Positions 17,007 through 25,443 of a stretch of 64,000 nucleotides of DNA are shown here, one piece after another. The stretch is taken from positions 1,798,001-1,862,000 of the forward strand of contig NZ_LR134117.1 in the NCBI RefSeq assembly GCF_900635445.1, given 5' to 3'. The translations under genes were made by a program, and so were the position numbers. Origin of the DNA: Serratia odorifera. Its GTDB lineage: Bacteria; Pseudomonadota; Gammaproteobacteria; Enterobacterales; Enterobacteriaceae. The first letter of the stretch is position 1. Each line of letters opens with the position of its first letter. The notes under the pieces are model-generated. The model was not told the DNA's origin. It saw nothing but the letters and a program-made list of their open reading frames with translations, and ran no database searches.

Positions 17007-17522
17007 ATGTCTCACCTAACCACAGTGACCTGTCTGGTGATCGGTAGCCTGCTGAGCTGCGCCAGCATCGCGAGCGAAATCAATATTACCGGCAGGGTAT
17101 TTGCCAGCCCGTGCCAGATTGATAGCGGCTCGGTCAGCCAGACGGTGGAGTTCGATCAGCTGCGTGCCTCGGAGCTGAAAACCGCCGGTGCCGCCAGCGA
17201 CTGGAAAAACGTTAACGTCAAGCTGGTGAGCTGCCCGGCAACTACCAGCCAGGTGACCGTCACCTTTGACGGTAGCCGATCTGCAACTGATGCGTCGCTG
17301 TACGCCAACCAGTTAGCGACGGGCGCTACCGGTATTGCATTGCAGGTGGCGCAGCAGGCTGATACCAGCAAAGTGCAGGGGCCGGGCAGCAGTATGACTG
17401 CGGCAGTGAATGCGCAGCGGGTCGCTATTTTCCCGCTGGCTGGCCGTCTCTATAACCTCAATGGCAACGTCGGCGCAGGGAAGTTCAGCAGCATGGTGCT
17501 GATGAGCATGACGTATCAGTAA
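17007..17522 (+). CDS. minor fimbrial subunit
   Basis: 171 residues. A signal peptide (MSHLTTVTCLVIGSLLSCASIA) leads to SEINITGRVFASPCQIDSG, with the partner cysteine in LVSCPATTSQVTVTF and a LMSMTYQ C-terminus. It is a standard pilin-type minor subunit, with an AAGGAAAA ribosome site 24 bases after the previous stop. With the three before it, the operon encodes four minor subunits after the adhesin, more than in the simplest type 1 systems. Confidence 0.85.
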   Translation: MSHLTTVTCLVIGSLLSCASIASEINITGRVFASPCQIDSGSVSQTVEFDQLRASELKTAGAASDWKNVNVKLVSCPATTSQVTVTFDGSRSATDASLYANQLATGATGIALQVAQQADTSKVQGPGSSMTAAVNAQRVAIFPLAGRLYNLNGNVGAGKFSSMVLMSMTYQ

Positions 17523-17554
17523 ACAACTGGCCATACGCCTGATGGTTGATAAAT

Positions 17555-17920
17555 ATGGGCACCATTCTATTACGCATCTTGGGCAAGTTAGACGACTATC
17601 TATCGCCAGAGGTATTACTGTTGGCTTTATTGGCACCGCTGTTATTAACCGGCATGGCAACCATTGCCTGGTATTTATTGCGCCTGATTGCCAGCTACGG
17701 CGTTCGGCACGCTGTGCGCACTGGCCAGCTGCAGCCGTCTGTACGTCACATTATTGACAGTAATCGCCCTCCGCGGGTAACGGTTAGACCGGTAAATAAT
17801 GTCAAAGCACCGGCGGTAGCGGCGTTGGCACGATCGGCCGTTCTGGCAATCAGTAGCCCACATGGCAGAAAACCGATTGACGGTATTTGCCAGCCTCTGG
17901 CGGTGATTAGATTACGTTAG
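17555..17920 (+). CDS. small membrane protein at the end of the fimbrial operon, function unknown
   Basis: About 121 residues from ATG 17555, or 124 from an in-frame TTG at 17546. One strong hydrophobic segment (LSPEVLLLALLAPLLLTGMATIAWYLL) follows a short N-terminus. The rest is basic and rich in Val, Pro and Ala (RPPRVTVRPVNNVKAP) with no recognised domain. It lies 32 bases after the last pilin gene in the same direction, with normal-looking codon use. I do not recognise a family. A membrane-anchored accessory or regulatory role in fimbriation is possible but unsupported. Confidence 0.5.
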   Translation: MGTILLRILGKLDDYLSPEVLLLALLAPLLLTGMATIAWYLLRLIASYGVRHAVRTGQLQPSVRHIIDSNRPPRVTVRPVNNVKAPAVAALARSAVLAISSPHGRKPIDGICQPLAVIRLR

Positions 17921-18617
17921 ACTGAATTAGAAGTAAAAATAGATAATTCAGAGTGAAGTGACTAACGATATAAAATCTGTTTTTGAATTTATTTTATTCA
18001 TCATTTAAATCACTGTACCTGAGGGTATGGCTGAAAAATAATAAAGAGCCGAGAATTTTCCGTCGGCAGGTATTGCCCCATTAAAATTGCTGGGTTGCCT
18101 GCTAAACGTGAGGCAATCTCGCGACGTTCTGAGATGGGTTAGCGAGGTTTTCGCTGCAGGTAGCGGCGTCGGTGGCTTGCCGCAGTTGCTGCGTGTCACG
18201 CTGAGGTAATGAAGCTATTAGCCTTGGCACAAGCATTACCAGGGTATTCATAGCGACAGAAAAACTAACCGGTTATTTTTTATTCGCGCATTTCGCCTAA
18301 TAGTAATGGGTAATCAGCAAACGGGGTAATGTTTTGTTTGTGCTGCGATTATTGCAATGGGCTATCTATGTTAACGTCATTTTCCGTTATTTTTGGCTTG
18401 CTGTCGCTGTCATTATTTTCTTTTTTTCAACATTTTTTATTAATGCGTAAAAAAAGAATCATTAGTTTCAGAAGCTAGCATTCCCCACTGTAGGCAACAT
18501 CGCAGCAGGGGAATACAGGCATGGCTGTCCTTGCCGTTATTCGACATAGGGCGACAAGCGATCGGCGTTACGCCGTAATACCTGTGAGAGCACGGCATCC
18601 TGACCAGGAGAGATATA
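17921..18617. other. AT-rich intergenic region between fimbrial operon and LuxR-type gene
   Basis: About 700 bases with no convincing reading frame. The right half is strongly AT-rich and probably contains the promoter of the regulator gene, which has an AGGAGAG ribosome site. No terminator with a T-run was seen after the last fimbrial gene. Confidence 0.4.
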
Positions 18618-19298
18618 ATGAATGCAAATAACACCACCAGAAAAACCATCGCTTTAATGGATCCCTACCCGCTGAATTTGTACGGTTTGGCGCATTTTTG
18701 CCAACAGCTTGACGAACAAGTGGAGATACAACTGCAAAGTAACAAACTGCATGACGTGTTTATTTCGTTGAAGCTACAGCCGTTGGATGTGCTAATCACC
18801 GATATTTGCGGCATGGGGGAGAGCGTGACGCACGGCGTCAATACGCTAAAAATGCTCTGTCAGCACTTTCCGGCAATGCCGATTATCGTCTATGCGCGGC
18901 AACATCCGCGTGAAGTGATGCAGGCGCTGCGGCAGTACTCACAGGTGAGCCTGATTTCTCGCGACGAGCCGCTGCCGCAGGCCGCCACGCTGTTTCGACG
19001 CGCGCTGGCCGGCGAAACGGTCTACAGTCCACAATTTGCCCAGATGTTCGAGCAAACCGACGGACATGGGCCGGCCAGGCTGGAAGCGTTGACCCAGCGT
19101 GAAAATGACGTACTGATGTGCCTGTTCAACGGCTTGTCCATTTCGCAAATTGCCCGCCTGCGTCAGCGCAGCATTAAAACCATCAGCGCGCATAAATGTA
19201 ATGCGATGCGCAAGCTGGGAGTAAAAAATGATTCAGGGCTGTTTCTGCTGCGGGAAAATATCGTCAACCATCATGTCAACAGCGTATACCTTAACTGA
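18618..19298 (+). CDS. LuxR/FixJ-type response regulator, likely fimbrial regulator
   Basis: 226 residues. The N-terminal half resembles a receiver domain (TIALMDPYPLNLYGLAHF, then VLITDICGMGES with the likely phospho-aspartate position). The C-terminal half is a LuxR-type helix-turn-helix (LTQRENDVLMCLFNGLSISQ, IARLRQRSIKTISAHKCNAM, RKLGVKND). Regulators of this shape (FimZ/FimW- or RcsB-like) often sit next to chaperone-usher operons and control them, and its position after the fimbrial genes suggests the same here. No partner histidine kinase is nearby. The second aspartate of the acidic pair may be reduced, so phosphorylation is uncertain. Confidence 0.85.
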   Translation: MNANNTTRKTIALMDPYPLNLYGLAHFCQQLDEQVEIQLQSNKLHDVFISLKLQPLDVLITDICGMGESVTHGVNTLKMLCQHFPAMPIIVYARQHPREVMQALRQYSQVSLISRDEPLPQAATLFRRALAGETVYSPQFAQMFEQTDGHGPARLEALTQRENDVLMCLFNGLSISQIARLRQRSIKTISAHKCNAMRKLGVKNDSGLFLLRENIVNHHVNSVYLN

Positions 19299-19317
19299 CA
19301 GGCCAGTATTCGGCGTT

Positions 19318-19355
19318 GCAGGCCACCGCCAGCCAGCGGGCTGGCGGTGGCCTGC
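19318..19355. terminator. 17-bp perfect hairpin after the LuxR-type gene
   Basis: A perfect 17-bp stem (left arm 19318-19334, right arm 19339-19355) closes on an AGCG tetraloop, 20 bases after the regulator stop and before the convergent MarR gene. No T-run follows on either strand. It is unusually long and stable, and probably ends or protects transcripts from both sides. Confidence 0.6.
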
Positions 19356-19448
19356 GCATCTCAGGGTGAGGGCGGCAACGGCGTACCGGCCGCATATTGA
19401 TAGATTGCCAGTTGCAACGATTGGGCAACCGATGAGACCCAGCCGCCG

Positions 19449-19886
19449 TTAGTTTTGCAACGTCGATACCAGTTTCTGCAGTAACAGCGTCAGCGCGTCG
19501 ATATCCTGTTCGCCCATCGCTTTCGCCCATTGTGCTTGCACCTGCTGCCCGGCTGCGATGGCAATAGGCCGCACGCCTTGTCCCCGCTTGGTAAGAAAGA
19601 TCAGTCGTGCGCGCCTGTCCGTTGGGTCGGGGCGTCGCTCAACGTAACCGAGCTTTTCTAACTCTTCCACGGCTTGGGTCATCGACTGTTTGCGCACTTT
19701 GGCAAATTTCGTCAGGGCGCTAACGGTGATCCCCTCTGGTGGGGTAAAGGCAAAAACGTTGGAGTGAGAAGGGCGAATATCGGTATAACCGGCCTTATCA
19801 AGGGCTGAATCTACCTGCTGAGTCCAATGCTGGTGCGCCTGGCGAAGAAGAAAACCCAGCGCCGGCGTTTCGGGGGTGTCATGCAT
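19449..19886 (-). CDS. MarR family transcriptional regulator
   Basis: 145 residues with the MarR winged helix: LGFLLRQAHQHWTQQVDSAL at the dimer end, ITVSALTKFAKVRKQSMTQA as the recognition region, and the wing LGYVERRPDPTDRRARLIFL with the family DxRxR-type motif. It is divergent from a haloalkane dehalogenase gene, the usual layout of a MarR repressor with its target. The intergenic dyad at 19936-19949 is a plausible operator. The inducer is unknown. Confidence 0.9.
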   Translation of the reverse strand: MHDTPETPALGFLLRQAHQHWTQQVDSALDKAGYTDIRPSHSNVFAFTPPEGITVSALTKFAKVRKQSMTQAVEELEKLGYVERRPDPTDRRARLIFLTKRGQGVRPIAIAAGQQVQAQWAKAMGEQDIDALTLLLQKLVSTLQN

Positions 19887-19935
19887 TCCGACTTATCCTT
19901 TGTTCCACGCGGCACCTGCATGTCATCTTTTTATT

Positions 19936-19949
19936 GACAGGTGACTGTC
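19936..19949. promoter_or_regulatory. candidate MarR operator between divergent genes
   Basis: The inverted repeat GACAG-GTGA-CTGTC lies between the divergent MarR and dehalogenase genes. A related word, GGACAGGCAACTGAC, follows about 25 bases later, giving two possible half-overlapping sites. Assignment to the adjacent MarR protein is by context. Confidence 0.45.
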
Positions 19950-20000
19950 TATGTCTATATTGGACAGGCAACTGACTATTTAGCACAAGAGGACATTGCC

Positions 20001-20855
20001 ATGCCTGCAATTTCAGTTTTGGATTCAATCATACATTATGAACAGAACGGTGTCGGTACACCCTTGGTGTTTCTGCATGGGAATCCGACCTCCTCCTATT
20101 TGTGGCGTAATATCCTGCCGGCAATCGAGGGGCCGTTTCGCTGTTTGGCACCGGACCTGATTGGTATGGGACAGTCGGGTAAGCCACCGCTCAATTACGA
20201 TTTTTCAGATCATGCGCGTTATCTGAATGCCTGGTTCGACGTCATGGGGTTGCAAGACATGATCCTGGTCGGCCACGATTGGGGCGCGGCATTGGCCTTT
20301 GACTGGGCCGCCCATCACCCTGAACGCGTCCGCGGTATTGCCTTTATGGAAGCCGTTATTCGGCCGATGAGTTGGGACAGCCTGCCCACTGAGGTTGCGG
20401 CACGTTTTAAGGCGTTGAAGACGCCGGGGCTTGGCGAAAAAATTGTGCTGGATGGCAATGAGTTTATTGAGAAAACGCTGCGAGCAACGGTGCTTTCCCC
20501 GCTTTCCGAGCAGGATATCCAATGCTATACCGCTGCCTATACAACGGCGGACAGTCGCCGACCGTTACTGGAATGGAGCCGCTCAATGCCATTTGACGGC
20601 GAGCCTGCCGATGTGGTCAGGCGCATGGCGTTTTACCATCGCTGGCTGGGGAACAGCAAGGATACAGCCAAACTTCTCCTGTCGTTTGACGGCGTTGCGG
20701 GCGGCCTGGCGATCAATCAGCCAATGATTGCCTGGTGTCAGGCGAATATCGCCAATCTTGACGTCATACCCTGTGGCGCGGCCAAACACAATGCGCCAGA
20801 AGATCGACCTACGGAAATAGCGTCGGCGATAAATCAATGGCTGGCTAAATGCTAA
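20001..20855 (+). CDS. haloalkane dehalogenase-like alpha/beta hydrolase
   Basis: 284 residues. It has the haloalkane dehalogenase set: the oxyanion/halide motif FLHGNPTSSYLWRN (with Asn), the nucleophile elbow VGHDWGAALAFDWA in which Asp replaces the usual Ser and is followed by the halide-binding Trp, an acid in FMEAVIRP as in the DhaA/LinB subfamily, and a late His in AAKHNAPEDRP. Together these support hydrolysis of a carbon-halogen bond, although many genomic members have unknown natural substrates. The start MPAISVLDS at 20001 follows an AGAGGAC site; the longer reading from 19941 would run through the promoter. Probably controlled by the divergent MarR. Confidence 0.88.
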   Translation: MPAISVLDSIIHYEQNGVGTPLVFLHGNPTSSYLWRNILPAIEGPFRCLAPDLIGMGQSGKPPLNYDFSDHARYLNAWFDVMGLQDMILVGHDWGAALAFDWAAHHPERVRGIAFMEAVIRPMSWDSLPTEVAARFKALKTPGLGEKIVLDGNEFIEKTLRATVLSPLSEQDIQCYTAAYTTADSRRPLLEWSRSMPFDGEPADVVRRMAFYHRWLGNSKDTAKLLLSFDGVAGGLAINQPMIAWCQANIANLDVIPCGAAKHNAPEDRPTEIASAINQWLAKC

Positions 20856-20966
20856 ATCGTGTTATGCGGTTGCCTCCGGCGTTAACAGAGGGTTTTATTG
20901 GCGCACCACGGCGGTAAGGTTGAGGGGCGGGGGAGCTGAATGCTCCCCGGCAAGATTACCAGCGGA

Positions 20967-21332
20967 TCAATTAGCTGATGATTTATTTGGCGAATTCATT
21001 TGGCATGAAATATTCAGCCCACCAATGTTTGATGATTTGCATGAAGTTATCACCGGGTTGATTTCGACATTCAGCAACAGGCCATTTTGATAGCTGCAAC
21101 CGACGGTAACCTTTTCTCCGTCGGTATAAATGTCGGTCAGGTCTGCCCAGGTACCGTTATTCTGGTCCTTTGGCTCCGGAGCCAGACTAAACATATCCTG
21201 CGGACTGCCATGGAACACCTCGATCGCTACCAGCTTATTATTTTGTTGTGCTGGGCAAATAGTCACCGTGTCCGCCCAGCTGGAAAAAGGTAACAGCCAG
21301 CAAAAAAACAGTATAAAAGATGTATGTTTCAT
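20967..21332 (-). CDS. small secreted protein, STY0301 family
   Basis: 121 residues. A signal peptide (MKHTSFILFFCWLLPFSSWA) is followed by DTVTICPAQQNNKLVAIEV. The cysteine in TICP, the GTWADLTDIY block, the basic-Cys region VTVGCSYQNG and two late cysteines match the pattern of STY0301-type proteins, which are small exported proteins of unknown function common in Enterobacterales. The start at 21332 has an AGAAAG site and starts directly in the signal peptide. Confidence 0.6.
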   Translation of the reverse strand: MKHTSFILFFCWLLPFSSWADTVTICPAQQNNKLVAIEVFHGSPQDMFSLAPEPKDQNNGTWADLTDIYTDGEKVTVGCSYQNGLLLNVEINPVITSCKSSNIGGLNISCQMNSPNKSSAN

Positions 21333-21359
21333 CGCTTTCTCCATGTGATTAACCACCAA

Positions 21360-21660
21360 CGGTGATTATCATATCTGGTTATTAGGCAATGCCTAGGCGG
21401 AAATACGTTACTTTTGTAAATTATGCCGCTGTATATTTATTGAAAGAATAACTCGTATAAGAGTAAATTATGGCGAGTAATACTCGTCTTTATCACACCG
21501 CCGGCTCAGGCTATACTCACCGGCGTTGCCCGGCGTGGTGCCAGTAACGCAGATGCGGGTTATGCCCAGGCGTTAACGCGGGCGGTAACACATCCCGTTG
21601 GCGGCGCTAATCCCTCTTCCTTTACCCTGTACATTGGCGGCCGTTGAGTGCCGCTGAACG
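21360..21660. other. intergenic region with a possible coding scrap
   Basis: About 300 bases without an intact gene. On the plus strand, 21530-21648 reads as an open stretch ending NPSSFTLYIGGR and a stop. It looks protein-like but has no start or recognisable parent, so it may be the tail of a lost gene. Confidence 0.25.
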
Positions 21661-22140
21661 CTACCCCTTTACGCAGTAAACAAACGGAATGACGGTACCG
21701 GCAAAAATATAACCGCTTCCCTGTTTATACAGGCCGATGTTATGCGTAATGTCTGGTCGGAAATAAAACGTTGGCAGCAGCGTTGCCAGTACGCTTTCGT
21801 CGGCGTTGTCCGAAGGCAATCTGGCAACCTTGTTGGAGTGCATACTCAGCATGTCTTCGTTTTGGCTGTAGTCAAAGAATACTTTCCTGTTGAGTACCGT
21901 CGGCGCCTCTGATGCCTGATGGTAGTTTCCTTCGATTAACGCCAGCCCTTTGCCGTTCACCGCATGCATCTTCATAACGCCGGTAAAATGTAACTGTTCG
22001 GGCGTTACAATGTTTAAAACGGCTCGGCAATCAATCTCTTTTGACTCGGGGGATGTTGCATACCCTGCCCAAAACTGCCATTTCATTGAGGCGATAATCA
22101 CCAGGATAAAAACGATGCAGGCCAGCAATCCCTTTTTCAT
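21661..22140 (-). CDS. FidL-like inner-membrane protein
   Basis: 159 residues with an N-terminal membrane anchor (MKKGLLACIVFILVIIASMK) and a periplasmic domain starting near EIDCRAVLNIVT, ending GTVIPFVYCVKG. The two cysteines at either end of the domain probably form a disulfide. It resembles FidL-type proteins, which in Salmonella SPI-3 are encoded beside the ToxR-like regulator MarT. Its start overlaps the stop of the upstream membrane-bound regulator (ATGA), so the two are translated together. A partner, sensor or stabiliser role for the regulator's periplasmic domain is an inference from ToxR/ToxS-type pairs. Confidence 0.65.
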   Translation of the reverse strand: MKKGLLACIVFILVIIASMKWQFWAGYATSPESKEIDCRAVLNIVTPEQLHFTGVMKMHAVNGKGLALIEGNYHQASEAPTVLNRKVFFDYSQNEDMLSMHSNKVARLPSDNADESVLATLLPTFYFRPDITHNIGLYKQGSGYIFAGTVIPFVYCVKG

Positions 22141-22931
22141 TTGGAACCCTCCAGGTAGAAGCTTGATCGGCAGCTGGCACGCGCTCCGGCAATGTCCCGT
22201 ACGCAGCTAATCACCGAATAGCGGTTCACCCCGGCGAAGGCGGTGACGTAATTAAAGGGTCGCGTCGCACAATCAAAAGCGCTGTTTTTGACAATATATT
22301 CGAGCCTGCCGGTCGGCATGTTATCGTTAACATACATGTGGCACTCGCTCAGCGAGGTTGGCGCCAGGTCGTAGCTATCCATATAGTTAGATGAATTATT
22401 GTGGCCCAGATAGAAAGCACCGATGCACAGCATAATCAACGCGATACTTAGACCGGCAATCAGCCCTGGTAAGTATTTCTTTCCTTTGCTGGGAGAAATG
22501 GGCGTTGTTCCGGTTGGCGCAGCAACATCGCCAGCGACTGCCGGTAACAATTCCTGCTGGCGGACATCGGCGTGCTGCTCCGCCAGCAGGGTGATTTTAA
22601 TGTGTCGCGACAGGGTGACGCCCTGTCGTGGCACGGTGATAATCACGTCATCATAAAGACCGAGCTGATTGAGGGATCGTCGCAGCAGGCTGATATTTTG
22701 GTAAACGGTACTCGAGGAAACGACAACGCCTTTTTTCCGCCAGATCAGTTCCAGTAATTCATCCTGTGATAAAACGTCGCCGTGACGTTCTATAAGCAAA
22801 GCTAAGCATTGGCTGGTAGGGGTATGCAGTATTAACTTACTGGTTGAACCAATATGTTCCCCGGTTAAAATAAGGCTTCTTTCCTCTGGATCAAAAATAA
22901 CACGGTCATTAATTATATACTTTCCTAGCAT
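22137..22931 (-). CDS. ToxR/CadC-like membrane-bound transcriptional regulator (MarT-like)
   Basis: 264 residues. The N-terminal winged helix (residues about 1-110) has the OmpR/CadC pattern: LSQDELLELIWRKKGVVVSS, SSTVYQNISLLRRSLNQLG, and the wing VITVPRQGVTLS. A linker, one transmembrane helix (YLPGLIAGLSIALIMLCIGA, about residue 150) and a small periplasmic domain with several cysteines follow (SECHMYV, AFDCATR, ISCVRDI, ASCRSS). This is the ToxR/MarT architecture: periplasmic sensing with direct cytoplasmic DNA binding. It is followed in overlap by the FidL-like gene. Targets are unknown; the nearby fimbrial operon is a possibility. Confidence 0.8.
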   Translation of the reverse strand: MLGKYIINDRVIFDPEERSLILTGEHIGSTSKLILHTPTSQCLALLIERHGDVLSQDELLELIWRKKGVVVSSSTVYQNISLLRRSLNQLGLYDDVIITVPRQGVTLSRHIKITLLAEQHADVRQQELLPAVAGDVAAPTGTTPISPSKGKKYLPGLIAGLSIALIMLCIGAFYLGHNNSSNYMDSYDLAPTSLSECHMYVNDNMPTGRLEYIVKNSAFDCATRPFNYVTAFAGVNRYSVISCVRDIAGARASCRSSFYLEGSK

Positions 22932-23762
22932 AACTTATCCTTTGCATGCAATGGCAAGACAAATCCTAACATACTATAAGAAGATACGGTTTTGTCCACT
23001 CACCATCTTTGCACTGAGTTAATGTTTAATAAACCGACTAATAAATAAAAACAATTGGCGTACAACGATGAACGGCATTTTAGTATTCTAACGAATGATA
23101 TTTCATGGCTTACCGATCAGGGTAAGTTAAATAGTCATGCTCATCACGCTCAGTGGTGCTTAACCTTTAAAGTTGTTACCTTTTTTACCAAGGGAACTAA
23201 TTCATTATTTTAACTTATATGTTTGTTTGCCATAGCGTCGATGCTAGCATTCATCGTAGCTATGAGTCAGCCTGGTTTCATAACGCAACCAAATGGGAGT
23301 GACTCCATTAATAGTTTTCAGTGATGGTTCAGTGGTCAAAACAAACCTATATAATTCCATCATGGTTTTAAACAGCGCCTATCATCGCATTATAAATAAT
23401 GCTTGTTTTTGCTGATGACAATATTGTTCTCATCGTTAACCTCTTCCTGTCTATGGTCAAACAAGCAAAGGATAAAACGGTGCTTGAACTGTGAGCCATG
23501 TTTTCCGCGCAGCGTCAGGCGAAGCGGTTTCATCGCCGGAACCTGGCATTTTTATGCTGACGGTGAATACATTACTCATATATCGACGTATTAATCAATA
23601 GTGAGCAGGTCAGAGTTGTTCATGTGCTCACTTATGCTAGGCCTCATTGCCGACTAAGCCTTTCGGAGTATTTCCGCCAAGATGCATTTAAAATACCTCA
23701 CTGTCTGCCAGGCAAAAAGCCGATGCGTTTTTTTGGCGCAAAAACAGCGAGGCTAATGATTG
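22932..23762. other. intergenic region between the two MarT/FidL-like pairs, no gene seen
   Basis: About 830 AT-rich bases with many stops in all frames. Short plus-strand openings (for example 23403-23594) show no family features. It should contain the promoter for the intact MarT-like gene near 22940-23000. Confidence 0.4.
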
Positions 23763-24234
23763 CTAGGCCTGTAGACAGTAGGTGAATGGCAGCACCGTGC
23801 CGGTAATAATATACCCGTTGGCCTGCGGGTATATTTCAAAACTGTGGGACGTGGCAGCAGAGTAAAGGAATCGGGGCAATAGACCAGCCAGTTCGCTTGC
23901 CTGCGCATTGTCGGTAATCGCGGGTATGATCCGCTTCGAGACGATATCCAGCATGTTCTGGTGACGGGTGTAATCAAAAAATACCGTCCGGTTGAGATTG
24001 CCGCCGACCTGAGCGTGGTGGCTATAGCGACCGCTCACGCGGAAAAATCCTCTACCGCCAGCGGCATGCAATTTCCACACGCCAGCAAAAGAACCCTGTT
24101 CGCTGTAAATTTGCAGTTCGGCGGTGCAGTCAATGTTGCGTGGTGGTACAGCATGAACCATAGAAGTGCCGAGTTGGTAAGCAGCAAAAAACAATGAAAA
24201 TGATGCTTAGTGCGGCAAAAATATAGCTTTTCAT
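23763..24234 (-). pseudogene. second FidL-like gene, frame broken in a homopolymer
   Basis: A start at 24234, with an AAGGGAAAC ribosome site, opens with MKSYIFAALSIIFIV, a membrane anchor like that of the first FidL-like protein. The frame breaks in a run of six T on the coding strand (24186-24191). One more T would join it to FFAAYQLGTSMVHAVPP and the rest of the domain (NIDCTAELQIYSEQG ... GTVLPFTYCLQA), which parallels the intact paralogue from its first to its last cysteine. The break could be a sequencing error. It overlaps the upstream regulator remnant by ATGA, exactly as in the first pair. Confidence 0.65.
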
Positions 24235-25007
24235 CTGTTTCCCTTAATATAATATAGCGAAACGCCAATAGGGAGATAATCAACGATATTCTTAATGCCA
24301 TGGGTGCTGGCAGGGTATTTTACGCTGTGGCGATCGGCGGCAGTGCGCCAATAAGTTAATCTGTCATTTTTTAACGTTATATTGATGTAATGTTGGGTGT
24401 TTATGCTAGTGTATTTATGCGTACTGCTTTGCCGCGGAATTAAATAATGGGCGCTATGGATAAATCCCCGGCGGGGCCCTACGGTATTGTGCGATGCGTT
24501 GGTAATGGCTCTGGCGTTAATGGAAAAAAGTTTGCTCGTCAGGGTAATGGTAATTTCTCGCTGACTTTTATCTACTCGCTGGTGATGACATTGCCAGGCG
24601 CGTAGGTTGGCGGTGGTTTTATTTTGTTTTTTATCATGGCTTTTACCCGGATGGGGCGATCGTACTCGCGTAATCATCGCCAGCGATGGCGGTGATGATC
24701 TGGTGAGGCGTGATACGCGTACCGCTGCGTGCTCGCCAGGCACTAACCAGTAATCTGGGTGGCACAATGACCATCCCGTCAGCTCAATGCCGTTTGGCAC
24801 GCTTTCCCTCTGGTGAATTTTTTGCTTGCACGCTAATGATATCTTCTGCAACAAAACCTTTCCCTGCTGTTTTAAAAGGACGATAGGACCTGCATTTGCC
24901 GACGGAGATAAGATTATTTTCTTATCTACGGTAAATGTCTCGAATAATAAATATTGCTTGCTGACATTAAACAACCTGGTTTTTATAAAGGTGTATTTTC
25001 CTGGCAT
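24231..25007 (-). pseudogene. second MarT-like regulator, decayed
   Basis: The first 50 or so residues (MPGKYTFIKTRLFNVSKQYL ... VLLKQQGK) parallel the start of the intact MarT-like protein (MLGKYIINDRVIFD ... LIERHGD). After that the open frame no longer looks like a winged helix, while the +1 frame resumes with VAEDIISVQAKNS, similar to the expected helix, before a stop. No transmembrane helix is visible in the rest of the open frame. The very end again parallels the paralogue and keeps the ATGA overlap with the FidL-like gene. I read it as a frameshifted, degenerating duplicate that is still 258 codons open. Confidence 0.5.
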
Positions 25008-25443
25008 ATTATTGCCTCGCCTGGAAGATAACAATAATCCTAACACGCTGAGCATAAAAGTTAATTTAACTTAAGTCAAAAAAGGTGACGTAGAGCAATA
25101 AGTTTTATCTTCGCCATCTTAGAGCTATTCCACCATCAGAGATTATTCATCCTGGGTACCGCATCGTCCGTTCTGTTTGCCTTTATTTATAACCATGGAT
25201 ATACATTTAATTAACATCAGCCGTGCTAGCCGAGTGGCGGTAATAGCCAAAAACTGACGCCGGGGAACAGACGCGGCGATGAGCGAAATTATATCCGTCG
25301 GCGGTTAGGCGAAATAAACCGGTCGGCATAATGCGCAGCTAACCCCCTGCTACCTGCCGTTGGGTTATCTCGCGGTTTATCCTGTACAGTGGCAGGGGAA
25401 AGACCTAGTTTTATAGCGGTAAACTCAAACGGAACCTGAACGA
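25008..25443. other. intergenic region at the right edge of the accessory block
   Basis: About 435 bases without a gene. No integrase, tRNA or direct-repeat attachment site is visible where the accessory block meets yhhM. A short plus-strand opening ending near 25414 looks weakly protein-like but is too short to assign. Confidence 0.35.

Noticed and set aside
19356..19445. Minus-strand fragment ending AAGTPLPPSP and stop, just beyond marR
   Set aside because: It looks like the tail of a protein but has no start and no recognised parent; too short to call.
21530..21648. Plus-strand fragment ending NPSSFTLYIGGR
   Set aside because: Protein-like but lacks a start and any identifiable family. 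Mentioned only as a possible relic in the intergenic entry.
7967..25443. Prophage or integrative element
   Set aside because: No integrase, phage structural genes, tRNA, direct border repeats or conjugation genes were found in the block.
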